NCBI RefSeq assembly: GCF_003481985.1
Contig: NZ_QUMD01000013.1
Coordinates: forward strand, 37,995 to 101,994
Reading direction: 5' to 3'
Source: Clostridium sp. OF09-36
GTDB taxonomy: Bacteria > Bacillota > Clostridia > Lachnospirales > Lachnospiraceae
DNA: 64,000 nt
Below, piece after piece: positions 1 to 9,552 of this stretch (position 1 is the first letter of the stretch; every line of letters begins with the position of its first letter). Made by a program: the position numbers and the translations under genes. The notes under the pieces were generated by a model. It had not been told where the DNA came from. It saw only the letters and a list, made by a program, of their open reading frames with translations, and did not search any database.

Positions 1-1
1 G

Positions 2-79
2 CGAAACGCGTGGAAACCGCTGGATGAGAGGTTGTCTGAGGCGCAGTCTCATGAAATAATGCAGGAAAATCAGAAATAG
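2..79 (+). CDS. possible 3' end of an upstream gene (partial)
   Basis: An open frame enters from the left edge and ends at TAG 77-79, giving about 25 residues ending in MQENQK. The frame starting at base 3 is also open, to TAA 55-57, so the frame is uncertain. In related genomes dxs often precedes tlyA, but nothing in these few residues is diagnostic. Confidence 0.25.
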   Translation, partial: RNAWKPLDERLSEAQSHEIMQENQK

Positions 80-99
80 AAACAGAAAGAGGAAGATAC

Positions 100-908
100 A
101 TGAAAGAAAGACTGGATATCCTGATCGTGAACAAAGGTCTTGCCGCTTCCAGAGAAAAAGCGAAAGCCATTATCATGTCGGGCATTGTTTATGTAGATGG
201 ACAGAAGGAAGATAAGGCGGGCTCCATGTTTGAGGAGACTGCAAACATCGAAGTGCGCGGCGCAACATTAAAATATGTCAGCGCGGCGGCCTGAAGCTGG
301 AAAAGGCCATGACGCATTTTGGCGTGGAATTAAAAGATAAGATCTGTATGGATGTCGGTTCTTCCACGGGAGGCTTTACCGACTGCATGCTGCAAAATGG
401 CGCAGTGAAGGTCTATGCGGTCGATGTAGGACACGGCCAGTTAGACTGGAAGCTCCGCAACGATCCGCGGGTCGTATGCATGGAAAAGACCAACATCCGT
501 TACGTAACTCCGGAAGATATCGCAGATAAGATCAACTTTTCTTCCATCGATGTTTCCTTTATCTCCCTGACGAAGGTATTAGGTCCGGTGAAGGCGCTTC
601 TTGCCGATGACGGACAGATCGTCTGCCTGATCAAACCACAGTTTGAAGCAGGGCGGGAGAAGGTTGGAAAGAAGGGCGTGGTCCGTGAAAAGAGCACGCA
701 TCTGGAAGTTATTGAGAAGGTGATCGAATTTGCGGTGAGCATTGGATTTGAAATTTTGAATCTGGAATATTCCCCAATCAAGGGGCCGGAGGGCAATATC
801 GAATATCTGCTTTATCTTCAGAATCATACAGATGGACAAACCTACACGGAGTATCAGGTCGACGCAAAAGCCATTGTCGATGCGGCTCACGGAGAACTGG
901 ACAAATAA
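100..908 (+). CDS. tlyA: TlyA family rRNA (cytidine-2'-O)-methyltransferase / S4-domain protein, frameshifted in this sequence
   Basis: The N-terminal S4 RNA-binding domain (residues 1-62, starting MKERLDILIVNKGLAASREK) is followed by a FtsJ/RrmJ-like SAM methyltransferase domain. The SAM-binding motif DVGSSTGGFTDCML and the conserved LIKPQFEAGREKV are both visible. The family 2'-O-methylates 16S and 23S rRNA. Frame 1 ends at 294, while the downstream frame opens just before that. Around 283 the sequence reads AGCGCGGC where the family needs AGCCGCGGC (Ser-Arg-Gly-Gly), so one C is missing. Restoring it gives about 269 aa, the usual length. It heads the tlyA-nadK-argR-recN cluster, 11 bp before nadK. 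The identity is secure; the break is probably a sequencing error. Confidence 0.9.
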
Positions 909-919
909 CAGGAGAGTTT

Positions 920-1747
920 ATGAAACATTTTTATCTGATCGCGAATCCGTCGAAACCAGGAGCTTTGGATGCAGCGGAAAAAATAGAAAAAGAACTGATC
1001 CGCCGCGGTGCATACTGCACGCATAACCGGGGATATACAAGGGCGGATCAGGTTCCGTCTGACACGGAGTGTGTGATCACACTTGGCGGAGATGGTACCC
1101 TGATCCAGGCATCCAGAGATCTGATCAGTCTCGATCTTCCCATGATGGGAATTAATATGGGACATCTTGGCTACCTGACCCAGGTGTCGAGGGAAGAAGC
1201 CCTCGATCCGGTACTGGATGCTCTTTTGACAGATTCTTTTACATTGGAAAAGCGCATGATGCTGGAAGGCAGTGTCGTAGGGGCAGAAAAAAAAGTCAAA
1301 GGCATTGCTTTAAATGAGATCGTTCTGACCAGGCAGGATGTATTGCAGGTACTGCATTTCCAGGTTTATGTGAATGGAGTATTTTTCAACGAATATATGG
1401 CAGATGGAATCATTGCGGCAACCCCTACAGGTTCTACTGCGTATAATCTGTCAGCCGGTGGACCGATCGTGGCGCCGGGGGCCGAGCTGATGCTTCTGAC
1501 CCCGATCTGCTCCCATTCCCTGAATGCGAGAAGCATCGTGCTTTCCCCGGAGGACCGTGTCAGCATCCGCCTGGTAAACTGGACTGGAAGAAAGTCGTAC
1601 TCGGCTGTATTTGACGGGGATCAGGCATTTCCGCTCCACTGCGGGGAACGGCTGGAAATTTGCCGCGCACCGCAGTATACAACGCTGATCCAATTAAAAA
1701 ATGTATCATTCCTTGAAAATATCAGACAGAAAATGGACCGCATCTAA
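920..1747 (+). CDS. nadK: NAD kinase
   Basis: ATP-dependent NAD kinase of 275 aa that makes NADP in the cytosol. The diacylglycerol-kinase-like GGDGT motif is at residues 56-60, followed by NMGHLGYLTQV. The NE motif appears in GIALNEIVLTR, and the conserved ADGIIAATPTGSTAYNLSAG stretch follows at about residues 157-176. The ATG start has a GGAG ribosome site 5 nt upstream. It sits 12 bp before argR in a tight operon, which is the usual Clostridia arrangement. The frame is intact and the length is normal. Confidence 0.95.
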   Translation: MKHFYLIANPSKPGALDAAEKIEKELIRRGAYCTHNRGYTRADQVPSDTECVITLGGDGTLIQASRDLISLDLPMMGINMGHLGYLTQVSREEALDPVLDALLTDSFTLEKRMMLEGSVVGAEKKVKGIALNEIVLTRQDVLQVLHFQVYVNGVFFNEYMADGIIAATPTGSTAYNLSAGGPIVAPGAELMLLTPICSHSLNARSIVLSPEDRVSIRLVNWTGRKSYSAVFDGDQAFPLHCGERLEICRAPQYTTLIQLKNVSFLENIRQKMDRI

Positions 1748-1759
1748 CGGAGGTAATAA

Positions 1760-2212
1760 ATGAAACTGGAACGTCACAGCAAAATTGTGGAACTGATCGG
1801 AAAATATGAGATTGAAACCCAGGAGGAGCTGGCAGAGCGTCTGAATCAGGAAGGCTATAAGGTAACGCAGGCAACGGTTTCCCGCGATATCCGGGAACTG
1901 AAGCTGACAAAGATACAGTCTGAAAACGGACGCCAGCGCTATATGGTCATGCAGAACCAGACCGCTTTTAGTGACAAATATATCCGCATCTTAAAAGATG
2001 GATATGTTTCCATGGATATGGCGCAGAATATCCTTGTGATCAAGACAGTGTCTGGCATGGCGATGGCGGTTGCAGCAGCGCTGGATGAGATCCACTTTCA
2101 TGAGATCGTGGGCTGCATCGCAGGAGATGACACCATCATGTGTGCAGTGCGCAGCGTGGACGATACCATTCTGCTGATGGAAAAACTGAAAAAACTGATC
2201 TTGGCCCGTTAG
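1760..2212 (+). CDS. argR: arginine repressor / ahrC-type regulator
   Basis: This 150-aa protein has the ArgR winged-helix N-terminus (RHSKIVELIGKYEIETQEEL, then ATVSRDIRELKLTK) and the C-terminal arginine-binding, oligomerisation domain with the GCIAGDDTIMC signature. Hexameric ArgR binds ARG boxes in response to arginine. Its place between nadK and recN, away from arg genes, is typical of Clostridia. The start is preceded by GGAGG (ACGGAGGTAATAAATG). The frame is intact. Confidence 0.95.
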   Translation: MKLERHSKIVELIGKYEIETQEELAERLNQEGYKVTQATVSRDIRELKLTKIQSENGRQRYMVMQNQTAFSDKYIRILKDGYVSMDMAQNILVIKTVSGMAMAVAAALDEIHFHEIVGCIAGDDTIMCAVRSVDDTILLMEKLKKLILAR

Positions 2213-2230
2213 GCAAAAGGAGGTGCAGAA

Positions 2231-3895
2231 ATGCTTTTGGAACTGCATGTAAAAAATCTGGCGCTGATCGAGGCGGCAGATGTGGAACTGGAAGATGGCT
2301 TAAATATCCTGACCGGCGAGACCGGTGCAGGAAAGTCCATCATGATCGGGTCGGTCAATCTGGCGCTTGGCCAGAAAGCTTCGAAAGAGATGATCCGGAG
2401 CGGTGCGGAATATGCTTATGTGGAGCTTGTATTTTCGGTGGATCCGCAAAAAGAAGAAGCGCTCCGTGCGCTGGATGTCGTACCCGATGAAAACGGCATC
2501 CTGATCATCAGCCGCAAGATCATGCCATCCCGCAGTATGAGTCGTATTAACGATGAGACGGTTACGGCGGCCAGGTTAAAACAGATCACATCTCTTCTGA
2601 TCGATATTCATGGACAGCATGAGCATCAGTCTTTGCTCCATGCGTCAAAGCATCTGGAAATTCTTGATATCTACGCAAAATCCCGTGTTCTTGAGCTGAA
2701 ATTACAGACGGAATCCCTGTATCGGGAATATACCTGTCTTAAGAGAGAACTGGAGCAGCTTGATACAGATAGTGAGAGCCGCAGAAGAGAAGCCGATTTT
2801 CTGCGTTTTGAGATTGAAGAAATTGAAAATGCCGGTTTAAAAGAAGGGGAAGAGGAACTTCTTGCGGCAAATTATAAAAAATATGCAAACGCAAAGCGGA
2901 TCATCGAAAATCTTTCAGCTGCATACCGTGCGGTAGATTCGGAAGGTGTGGGAAATGCCCTGCACGAGGTCAGCGAGGTGGCAGAATTTGATCCGGAATT
3001 AAAAGCAATACAGGACCAGCTTTACGATGCGGAGGCTGTGTTGTCGGATGCCCACCATGCGATCGGGGAATACTTAGAGCAGCTTGATTTTGATGAAGCA
3101 TCGTTTCAGAAAACCCAGGAGCGGCTGGACCTGATCTGTGGACTGCAGGCAAAATATGGGGAAACCATAGAAAAGATCCAGAAATCCCTGGAAGAAAAGA
3201 AAAACCGTCTGGAGCAGCTGGAGCATTTTGACGAGTACCGCGCCAGACTGGAACAGAAATACCAAAAGGCAGAAGAAAGCCTGGAGGCGGTGAGCGAGGA
3301 ATTGTCAAAGGTCCGCATGGAGGAAGCAAAGAAGCTGACCGAAAAGATCCGCGAGGGACTCATCGACTTAAATTTTCTGGATGTGCGTTTTTCCATGGAA
3401 TTTCGCCGCCTGCCGCACTACACGGCAAATGGCTTTGATGAGGCAGAGTTTGTCATTTCCACAAACCCCGGCGAACCGGAACGTTCCCTTGGACAGGTGG
3501 CATCCGGTGGTGAGCTTTCCCGTATCATGCTGGCGATCAAGACGGTGCTGGCAGACAGCGATGACATTCCAACTCTGATTTTCGATGAGATCGATACCGG
3601 AATCAGCGGCCGCACGGCACAGAAGGTTGCGGAAAAGCTGGCTGTGATATCCAGAAACCACCAGGTGATCTGTATCACCCATCTGCCGCAGATCGCATCT
3701 ATGGCCGACTGCCATTTTGAAATTAAAAAATCGACAGACGGTGAGAGCACAAAAACACGGATTCTGCGCCTGAATGAGAAGGATACGGTGACGGAGCTTG
3801 CAAGACTTCTTGGCGGCGCCCAGATCACGGAAGCAGTGCTTCAGAATGCCAGCGAGATGAAAAAACTGGCCGAACAGACAAAAAAGCGCAGGTAA
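2231..3895 (+). CDS. recN: DNA repair protein RecN (SMC-like ATPase)
   Basis: This 554-aa protein is of normal family length. Walker A is GETGAGKS at residues 29-36. A long coiled-coil middle (about residues 140-370) is rich in E, K, L and Q. The ABC signature LGQVASGGELSRIMLA and the Walker B LIFDEIDTGISG lie near the C-terminus, followed by THLPQIA. RecN acts early in recombinational repair of double-strand breaks by holding DNA ends. The ribosome site AAAGGAGG is 7 nt upstream of the ATG. A hairpin terminator follows, closing the tlyA-recN operon. Confidence 0.96.
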   Translation: MLLELHVKNLALIEAADVELEDGLNILTGETGAGKSIMIGSVNLALGQKASKEMIRSGAEYAYVELVFSVDPQKEEALRALDVVPDENGILIISRKIMPSRSMSRINDETVTAARLKQITSLLIDIHGQHEHQSLLHASKHLEILDIYAKSRVLELKLQTESLYREYTCLKRELEQLDTDSESRRREADFLRFEIEEIENAGLKEGEEELLAANYKKYANAKRIIENLSAAYRAVDSEGVGNALHEVSEVAEFDPELKAIQDQLYDAEAVLSDAHHAIGEYLEQLDFDEASFQKTQERLDLICGLQAKYGETIEKIQKSLEEKKNRLEQLEHFDEYRARLEQKYQKAEESLEAVSEELSKVRMEEAKKLTEKIREGLIDLNFLDVRFSMEFRRLPHYTANGFDEAEFVISTNPGEPERSLGQVASGGELSRIMLAIKTVLADSDDIPTLIFDEIDTGISGRTAQKVAEKLAVISRNHQVICITHLPQIASMADCHFEIKKSTDGESTKTRILRLNEKDTVTELARLLGGAQITEAVLQNASEMKKLAEQTKKRR

Positions 3896-3950
3896 GATAT
3901 TTACAACTAAAAACTGACAGTGTGTTTTTTACATCCGACACACATACTAG

Positions 3951-3979
3951 AAAGGAGCTTAAAAAAGGCTCCTTTTTTC
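3951..3979 (+). terminator. intrinsic terminator after recN
   Basis: Arms AAAGGAGC (3951-3958) and GCTCCTTT (3968-3975) form an 8-bp stem with a short loop, followed by a T-run. It separates the recN operon from spoIVB. Confidence 0.85.
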
Positions 3980-4066
3980 TTTGTTTCATAGAAAATCGGG
4001 AATCAGGTTCCAGGGTACAGGAATGAAACAGACGGCAGGTGAGACAACGGACAGGAGGAATGTGGG

Positions 4067-5355
4067 ATGCGAAAAACACACAGGACAGGAAGTTACTTTT
4101 ACCGGATTCTTACGGTGATATTCTGGACTAGCTTGGTCTTTACGGCGGGATATGGCTGGTACTATACCGAGCACCAGATCCCGGAGCATTTTAGCATTGC
4201 AGAGGGGGAAGAAGAATCCATAGTGCTGGATCTGCCTTTTTATACCACCATACTCAGTGAGAGTGAGGAGGTCGTACTAAAGGGAGATTCCGGTATTCCG
4301 CAGGACGAGATCCGGATCCGGCCAGACCAGGAGTTTTCTCTCTATGCGAAAAAAGAAGGTCAGTTCCGTCTGGGCCTGAAGCTGTTCGGGGCGATCCCGT
4401 TTAAACAGATCAGCGTGGATGTGGAGGATGCCTCTTATGCAGTTCCCTGTGGTATGCCGGTGGGAATTTACCTGAAATCCCGTGGGGTTATGGTGGTCGG
4501 GACCGGAATAGTGACGGATGAAAACGGAAACGAGGCAGAGCCGGCCTATGGGATCTTGCAGTCCGGTGACTACATTGAGGCGATCAACGGGCAACCGCTC
4601 TCAGACAAGGAAGCGCTGGTCACAAGCTTAAACCGTATGGGCGAAAGTGAGGCACTTTTGCTGGTGCGGCGGGCCGGAAAGGAGCTGGAGCTGTCTGTGG
4701 ATACAGTAAAGACAGAGGATGGGAGCCGCAAGCTGGGTGCCTGGGTGCGTGACGATACCCAGGGAATTGGCACCATGACGTATTTAAAGGAAGATGGAGC
4801 TTTGGGGCACTGGGACACGGGATCAGTGACAGTGATACCGGACGTGTGGTAGAGATTGAGAACGGGGCGCTGTATGAGACAGAGATTCTGGGAATTGAGA
4901 AGGGAAGTACCGGAAATCCGGGTGTGATGGCTGGCGTCATCTACTATGGACCTGGTTCCAGGCTGGGAAGTGTGGATCAAAATACAGACTGCGGGATATT
5001 CGGAACGGTGGACGAAAAATTTAGCCAGAAGGTATTGCAGCAGTCGGTGGAGGTGGGGCACCGGCAGGATGTGAAAAAAGGCAAGGCCTGGATTCGCAGC
5101 TATGTTTCGGGAAGTGCTTGCGATTATGAGATAGAAATCCAGCGGGTCGATTACAACCCGGCGCGGGAAAACAAGAGTCTGGTATTCCAGGTGACGGATG
5201 AACGGCTTTTACGCCTTACCGGGGGAATCGTGCAGGGCATGAGCGGCAGCCCGATTTTGCAGGATGGAAAGCTCATCGGGGCGGTAACGCATGTGTTTGT
5301 GCAGGATTCCAGCCGAGGGTATGGGATTTTTGCGGAGGATATGATGTTGCATTGA
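4067..5355 (+). CDS. spoIVB: SpoIVB signalling serine peptidase (S55), frameshifted in this sequence
   Basis: SpoIVB is secreted from the forespore and cleaves SpoIVFA to trigger sigma-K activation. Seen here are an N-terminal membrane anchor (residues about 10-32), a PDZ domain (about 145-215, GILQSGDYIEAINGQPL) and the S55 peptidase domain. The catalytic His is in FGALGHGIS (about residue 251) and the catalytic Ser in QGMSGSPIL (about 393-395). Two frames meet near 4797: upstream reads YLKEDG, downstream reads FGALGHG. One base is missing in the expected GGAAGCTTT, and with it the protein is about 429 aa. It is followed by spo0A as in other spore-formers. The promoter is probably sporulation-specific, but I did not identify it. 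Confidence 0.92.
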
Positions 5356-5377
5356 GTGTTTTTCTGATATGTCAAGC

Positions 5378-5675
5378 TTCCTCTGTGCTGAGGATAACGC
5401 CCTGAATGCAGAAATCCTGGAGGCGGTGCTGGATATGAATGGTGCTACCTGCGTGATCTATCCCGACGGTCAGAAACTCGTGGATTCTCATCATCGCCAT
5501 GACAGCAAATGCTTTTTCCGAGGATGTGCAGAACTGCCTGAACGCAGGCATGGACGCGCATATATCCAAACCTCTTGACATTGGCGTTCTGGAGCGGACG
5601 CTGAAAAGCGTAGCAGGCGGCAAAGCTGCGGGGGGGAGGGCAAGCTGTTCATCGGTAGAAAATACAACAACATAA
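5378..5675 (+). pseudogene. remnant of a response-regulator receiver domain
   Basis: Two fragments of one CheY-like receiver lie in different frames. The first (5378 to about 5482) reads AEDNALNAEILEAVLDMNGA, matching the acidic-pocket start of hybrid-kinase receivers. The second (from 5484) reads IIAMTANAFSEDVQNCLNAG, then AHISKPLD, which is the T/K end of the same fold, and stops at 5673-5675. The middle third, with the phospho-acceptor Asp, is absent. A real deletion has therefore removed about 40 codons, unlike the single-base gaps elsewhere. No start signal or kinase part is present. It sits between spoIVB and spo0A. Confidence 0.75.
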
Positions 5676-5852
5676 CATAACGAGAAAATTTTAAAGAATA
5701 CAAAAAAATTCTTCACAATGCGTTATATCTGACAGGATTCATTCGTCATAAAGTATGAAAGCTGAACATGTAAGGCAGTCTTTTTGGACTGGTGCAAAGA
5801 CCACTCTGGAAAACAAACGGTGAAACAACTGTAAAAGCTTTGGCTGAGTGTT

Positions 5853-5859
5853 TGTCGAA
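5853..5859 (+). promoter_or_regulatory. candidate 0A box upstream of spo0A
   Basis: TGTCGAA matches the core consensus of the Spo0A-binding site (TGNCGAA) exactly. It lies 62 bp upstream of a TATAAT box and about 130 bp before the spo0A ATG, which would fit autoregulation. Confidence 0.5.
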
Positions 5860-5896
5860 TTATGCGGGAAGCGTCGAACTGTGCGCCAAAACCAGG

Positions 5897-5926
5897 TTGT
5901 TGCCTTGCAAAGAAGGCGAGTATAAT
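5897..5926 (+). promoter_or_regulatory. candidate spo0A promoter
   Basis: TTGTTG (5897-5902), an 18-bp spacer and TATAAT (5921-5926) lie 65 bp before the spo0A start. The -10 is perfect and the -35 is weak. A sigma-H promoter may also exist but was not recognised. Confidence 0.5.
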
Positions 5927-5991
5927 ACAAATTGTGTAACTATCCGTCATAAAATAAAATATGCCGGATTTGGGGACAGGAGGAATGGATC

Positions 5992-6803
5992 ATGGCAGAA
6001 TTAAAGATTGCGATTGCAGAAGATAACCCGCTGATGCTGGAATTACTGAGCAGCATCCTGGAAGCAGAGAATGGATTTCAGGTGGTTGGGACAGCAGACA
6101 ATGGAGAAGACGCCTATCAGATGATCATGGAGAAAGAACCAGATATTGTTCTTCTGGATGTAATCATGCCGAAGCTGGATGGAATTACTGTATTAGAGAA
6201 GGTACGAGAGGCGAAGGGTGGGAAAAATATGCCTCCATCATTATGGTGACTGCAGCGGGAAATGAGACTGTGGCATCGGCGGCATTTCGGAATGGAGCCA
6301 GTTACTACATATTGAAGCCGTTTGACCGTGAGGTTCTTCTCGACAAGATCCGTCTGGTTGCAAAGGAGCGTTTCCACTCAAAAATGATATCGGCAGTCCG
6401 CGAAAAACCGGTGGAATCCTATTTAAATAAAGGAGAGTACCTGCGGCAGAATCTGGAAGATGATGTAACGCAGCTTCTTCACGAGATCGGGATCCCGGCC
6501 CATATCAAAGGTTACCAGTATCTGCGGGATGCCATTACGATCTCAGTAGAAGAAGAGGATATGCTGGTGTCTGTTACCAAGGTTTTATATCCGACGATCG
6601 CCAAGAAGCATGGAACTACGTCAAGCCGCGTAGAACGGGCAATCCGCCATGCGATTGAAGTGGCATGGAGCCGCGGACAGCTTGAGGTGATCCACGACAT
6701 CTTTGGCTACACGGTAAACAGCGGAAAAGGAAAACCGACGAACTCCGAATTTATTGCGCTGATCACAGATAAGATCCGCCTGGATTATAAACGTGCACTC
6801 TGA
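5992..6803 (+). CDS. spo0A: Spo0A, master regulator of sporulation, frameshifted in this sequence
   Basis: An N-terminal receiver domain has acidic residues E10-D11 and the phospho-acceptor Asp56 in VLLDVIMP. The C-terminal Spo0A DNA-binding domain shows the near-invariant recognition segment SSRVERAIRHAIEVAWSRG. Phosphorylated Spo0A binds 0A boxes and commits the cell to sporulation. The frame changes near 6217: EAKG reads into WEKYASIIMVTAAG only after one base is restored in the GGG run. The joined protein is about 270 aa, close to the usual 265-270. A GGAGG ribosome site precedes the ATG. A sporulating strain needs this gene, so a sequencing deletion is the likely explanation. Confidence 0.93.
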
Positions 6804-6959
6804 TTTTTGAAAAAGCTGCTTTCCAATGGCTGTTTTATGAAAAAAACGAATTTTCACGTAAGTTTCATAAAGATTTTACTTCCTAAAACAGAGTAAATCA
6901 TGTATACTGATAGATAAGACAGTCCGCTTGGGGGCAGACTGGTGCAGAGGAGGGTTCGT

Positions 6960-8404
6960 ATGAAGAACATATTATTTGTTGCATCAGAAGCAGTTCCGTT
7001 TATCAAGACAGGAGGGCTTGCTGATGTCGTTGGTTCTTTGCCAAAATGCTTTGACAAGGAGTATTTCGATGTCAGGGTCATGATACCGAAATATTTGTGT
7101 ATACCGGAAAAATGGCGCAATGAAATGACCTATATCGACCATTTTTATATGGATTATCTGGACAGAGCCGTTATGTGGGAATCATGGAATATATCTATGA
7201 TGGAATCACCTTTTACTTTATCGACAATGAATCCTACTTTGGCGGTCCGAAGCCATATGGAGACTGGCTGTATGATCTGGAGAAGTTTTCCTTCTTCTGT
7301 AATGCGGCTTTGTCTGCACTCCCGGTCATTGGCTTTAAGCCGGATGTTGTACATTGCCACGACTGGCAGACCGGACTGATCCCGGTTTACTTAAAGGACC
7401 GGTTCCGCGGCGGGGAGTTTTTCGCAAACATGAAATCCGTCATGACGATCCACAACTTAAAGTTCCAGGGTGTCTGGGATGTCAAGACGATCCAGCGCTT
7501 CTCCATGCTGCCGGACTATTACTTTACTCCGGATAAGCTGGAAGCATACAAAGACGGAAATATGTTAAAGGGCGGCATTGTTTTTGCAGATGCCATTACC
7601 ACTGTGAGCCAGACTTACGCAGAGGAGATCAAGATGCCGTTTTACGGCGAAGGACTTGACGGCCTGATGCGTGCCCGCTCAGGTGACCTGCGCGGTATCG
7701 TAAACGGTATCGACTACGATGAATTTAACCCGGAGACAGACAAACTCATCGTGCAGCCGTACAATGCGAAGAATTTCCGCAAGGAAAAAGGAAAGAATAA
7801 AAAGCAGCTGCAGGCACAGCTTGGACTTCCGGTCGATGAAAAGAAATTCATGGTCGGCATTGTATCCAGACTGACAGACCAGAAGGGCTTAGACCTGGTT
7901 CAGTGTGTCATGGACGAACTCTGCAGCGACGATATGCAGTTTGTCGTACTGGGAACCGGCGACGAAAAATACGAGAATATGTTCCGTCATTACGACTGGA
8001 AATATCATGACCGGGTATCTGCACAGATCTATTATTCCAACGAGATGTCACACAAGATCTATGCAGGCTGTGACGCATTACTCATGCCGTCACTCTTTGA
8101 ACCGTGCGGCTTAAGCCAGCTGATGGCGCTCCGCTACGGAACGGTGCCGATCGTGCGTGAGACCGGCGGCCTGAAGGATACCGTAGAGCCGTACAATGAA
8201 TACGAGAGCCGCGGAACCGGTTTCTCCTTCTCAAATTATAATGCGCACGAGATGCTTGACACCGTCCGCTATGCAAAGTATATTTACTACGATAAAAAGC
8301 GGGAATGGAACAAGATCATTGACCGTGCCATGGCAGCAGATTTCTCCTGGCAGCAGTCAGCGGGCAAATACCAGGAGCTTTACGACTGGCTGATCGGTTA
8401 TTGA
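6960..8404 (+). CDS. glgA: glycogen synthase (ADP-glucose), frameshifted in this sequence
   Basis: A GT5 glycogen synthase that transfers glucose from ADP-glucose to the non-reducing end of alpha-1,4-glucan. The N-terminal KTGGLADVVGSLPK carries the ADP-glucose-binding Lys. Later come HCHDWQTGLIP, GIVSRLTDQKGLD and the C-terminal EPCGLSQLMALRYGTVPIV with the nucleophile-region Glu. The first frame breaks near 7158. Restoring one base joins it to RYVGIMEYIYDGITFYFID and gives about 481 aa, the usual length. The start has GAGGAGG upstream. No other glg gene is adjacent. TATACT at 6903-6908 could be its -10, but no good -35 is visible. Confidence 0.93.
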
Positions 8405-8468
8405 TCCCAAAGGTCTGGCCTGCACAGGAAAAACAGGAACAGAACGAAAAGGAAAGCAGGATTACAAC

Positions 8469-8929
8469 ATGGGATTTTGGGATAAACTCCTGGGAAACGA
8501 GGTACTCATCAGCGCTATTGTGGGCTGGACGGTTGCCAGGTTTTAAAAACACTGATCGATTTTGGCTTAAATAAGAGCTTTACACCGGAACGCCTGGTAG
8601 GGTCCGGCGGCATGCCAAGCTCCCACTCAGCAACCGTCTGTGGTCTTACGACTGCGGCGGGACTTTGCTACGGGGTGGATTCCTTTCAGTTTGCGATCAG
8701 CTTTATACTGGCGGCCGTTGTCATGTACGATGCCATCGGTGTACGGCAGGAGACAGGAAAACAGGCAAAGCTGTTAAACCTGATCATGGAGCAGGACTGG
8801 TTTAACTTAAACAACCAGGAGATCCAGAAACGGCTGAAGGAATTTGTCGGGCATACACCGCTTCAGGTAGCAGCCGGGGCAGCACTTGGCATTCTGCTGG
8901 CTCTGGTTGTGCATCAGAACTATTTATAG
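8469..8929 (+). CDS. divergent PAP2 / DUF212 family membrane protein, frameshifted in this sequence
   Basis: The start MGFWDKLLGNEVLISAIVGW continues into a second frame with GGMPSSHSATVCGLTTAAG and later MYDAIGVRQETGKQA, the signature of the divergent PAP2 (DUF212) family, a small membrane protein with acid-phosphatase-like motifs. The junction near 8537 reads GCCAGGTTTTA where GCCCAGGTTTTA (Ala-Gln-Val-Leu) is expected, so one C is missing. The joined length is about 153 aa, with four likely membrane helices. The physiological substrate is not known. It lies 64 bp after glgA and may share its transcript. Confidence 0.8.
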
Positions 8930-8977
8930 TTCTGTTTGCGCATGCGGTCTGGCGCAGAAACTATTTATAAAAACGAG

Positions 8978-9009
8978 TTGACACAGAAAAACGGATATGA
9001 TATTATAAT
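8978..9009 (+). promoter_or_regulatory. rpsO promoter
   Basis: TTGACA (8978-8983) is followed at 17 bp by TATTAT (9001-9006). An overlapping TATAAT (9004-9009) has a 20-bp spacing. It lies about 100 bp before the rpsO ATG and leaves a long leader. Confidence 0.7.
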
Positions 9010-9021
9010 CCGGTATGAGTT

Positions 9022-9078
9022 AGCGCCGGGACCCAGTCGTTTGGATAACTCCAACCAATGACCTGGTTTACGGTGAGT
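9022..9078 (+). promoter_or_regulatory. candidate S15 autoregulatory leader of rpsO
   Basis: Between the promoter and the rpsO ribosome site the leader can fold. TTGGA/TCCAA (9041-9053) makes a small hairpin, and CCAGTC (9033-9038) can pair with GACCTGG (9060-9066), apart from one bulged base. S15 is known to repress its own mRNA through structured leaders in several phyla. The assignment here rests on position and fold only. Confidence 0.5.
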
Positions 9079-9104
9079 ATATTATTTTTAAGGAGGAAAT
9101 CACC

Positions 9105-9371
9105 ATGATTTCAAAGGAAAAGAAAGCAGCAATCATCGCTGAGTACGGCAGAAAAGCAGGAGATACCGGTTCACCAGAGGTTCAGATCGCAATCCTGACT
9201 GCAAGAATCGCAGAGCTGACTGAGCATTTAAAGAGCAATCAGAAGGATCATCATTCCAGACGTGGTCTGTTAAAGATGGTAGGTCAGAGACGTGGTCTTC
9301 TTGACTACTTAAAGAAAACCGACCTGGAAGGCTATCGTGCACTGATTGAAAAGTTAGGCATCAGAAAGTAA
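9105..9371 (+). CDS. rpsO: 30S ribosomal protein S15
   Basis: An 88-aa S15 starting MISKEKKAAIIAEYGRKAGD. The conserved TGSPEVQIAILTARI and KDHHSRRGLLKMVGQRRGLL segments contact 16S rRNA helices in the 30S platform. The length matches the family. A strong AAGGAGG lies 8 nt before the ATG. It has its own promoter and terminator, and pnp follows as in most bacteria. Confidence 0.97.
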   Translation: MISKEKKAAIIAEYGRKAGDTGSPEVQIAILTARIAELTEHLKSNQKDHHSRRGLLKMVGQRRGLLDYLKKTDLEGYRALIEKLGIRK

Positions 9372-9382
9372 TTAGGACGTTA

Positions 9383-9415
9383 GGGTGGAGAGGTCATCTC
9401 CACCCTTTTGTTTTT
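9383..9415 (+). terminator. intrinsic terminator after rpsO
   Basis: A 9-bp perfect stem, GGGTGGAGA (9383-9391) with TCTCCACCC (9397-9405), is followed by TTTTGTTTTT. Confidence 0.92.
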
Positions 9416-9444
9416 CCGTACTTTGTGAAAAGTGATATTTTCTG

Positions 9445-9513
9445 GAAGGTATATCCCGAAGCCGCTGCTGTATACACAACTGTTTGTGTACAGAGCAGTA
9501 GTTTCGGAGCCTT
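9445..9513 (+). promoter_or_regulatory. long hairpin in the pnp leader
   Basis: A long imperfect inverted repeat covers the leader: GAAGG/CCTTC outside, CCGAA (9456-9460)/TTCGG (9503-9507), CTGCT/AGCAG and GTATACA/TGTAC inside. In enteric bacteria a leader stem of pnp is cut by RNase III and then degraded by PNPase for autoregulation. A similar role here is inferred from the location. Confidence 0.6.
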
Positions 9514-9552
9514 CTGTGAATATATAGAATGAAAGAGAAAAGGAGACAACCC

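Noticed and set aside
579..890. Long antisense ORFs over tlyA, pnp, pgk, the tape measure and the DUF927 gene
   Set aside because: They are mirror frames of well-supported genes with no ribosome site and low-complexity or Cys/His-rich composition typical of shadow frames.
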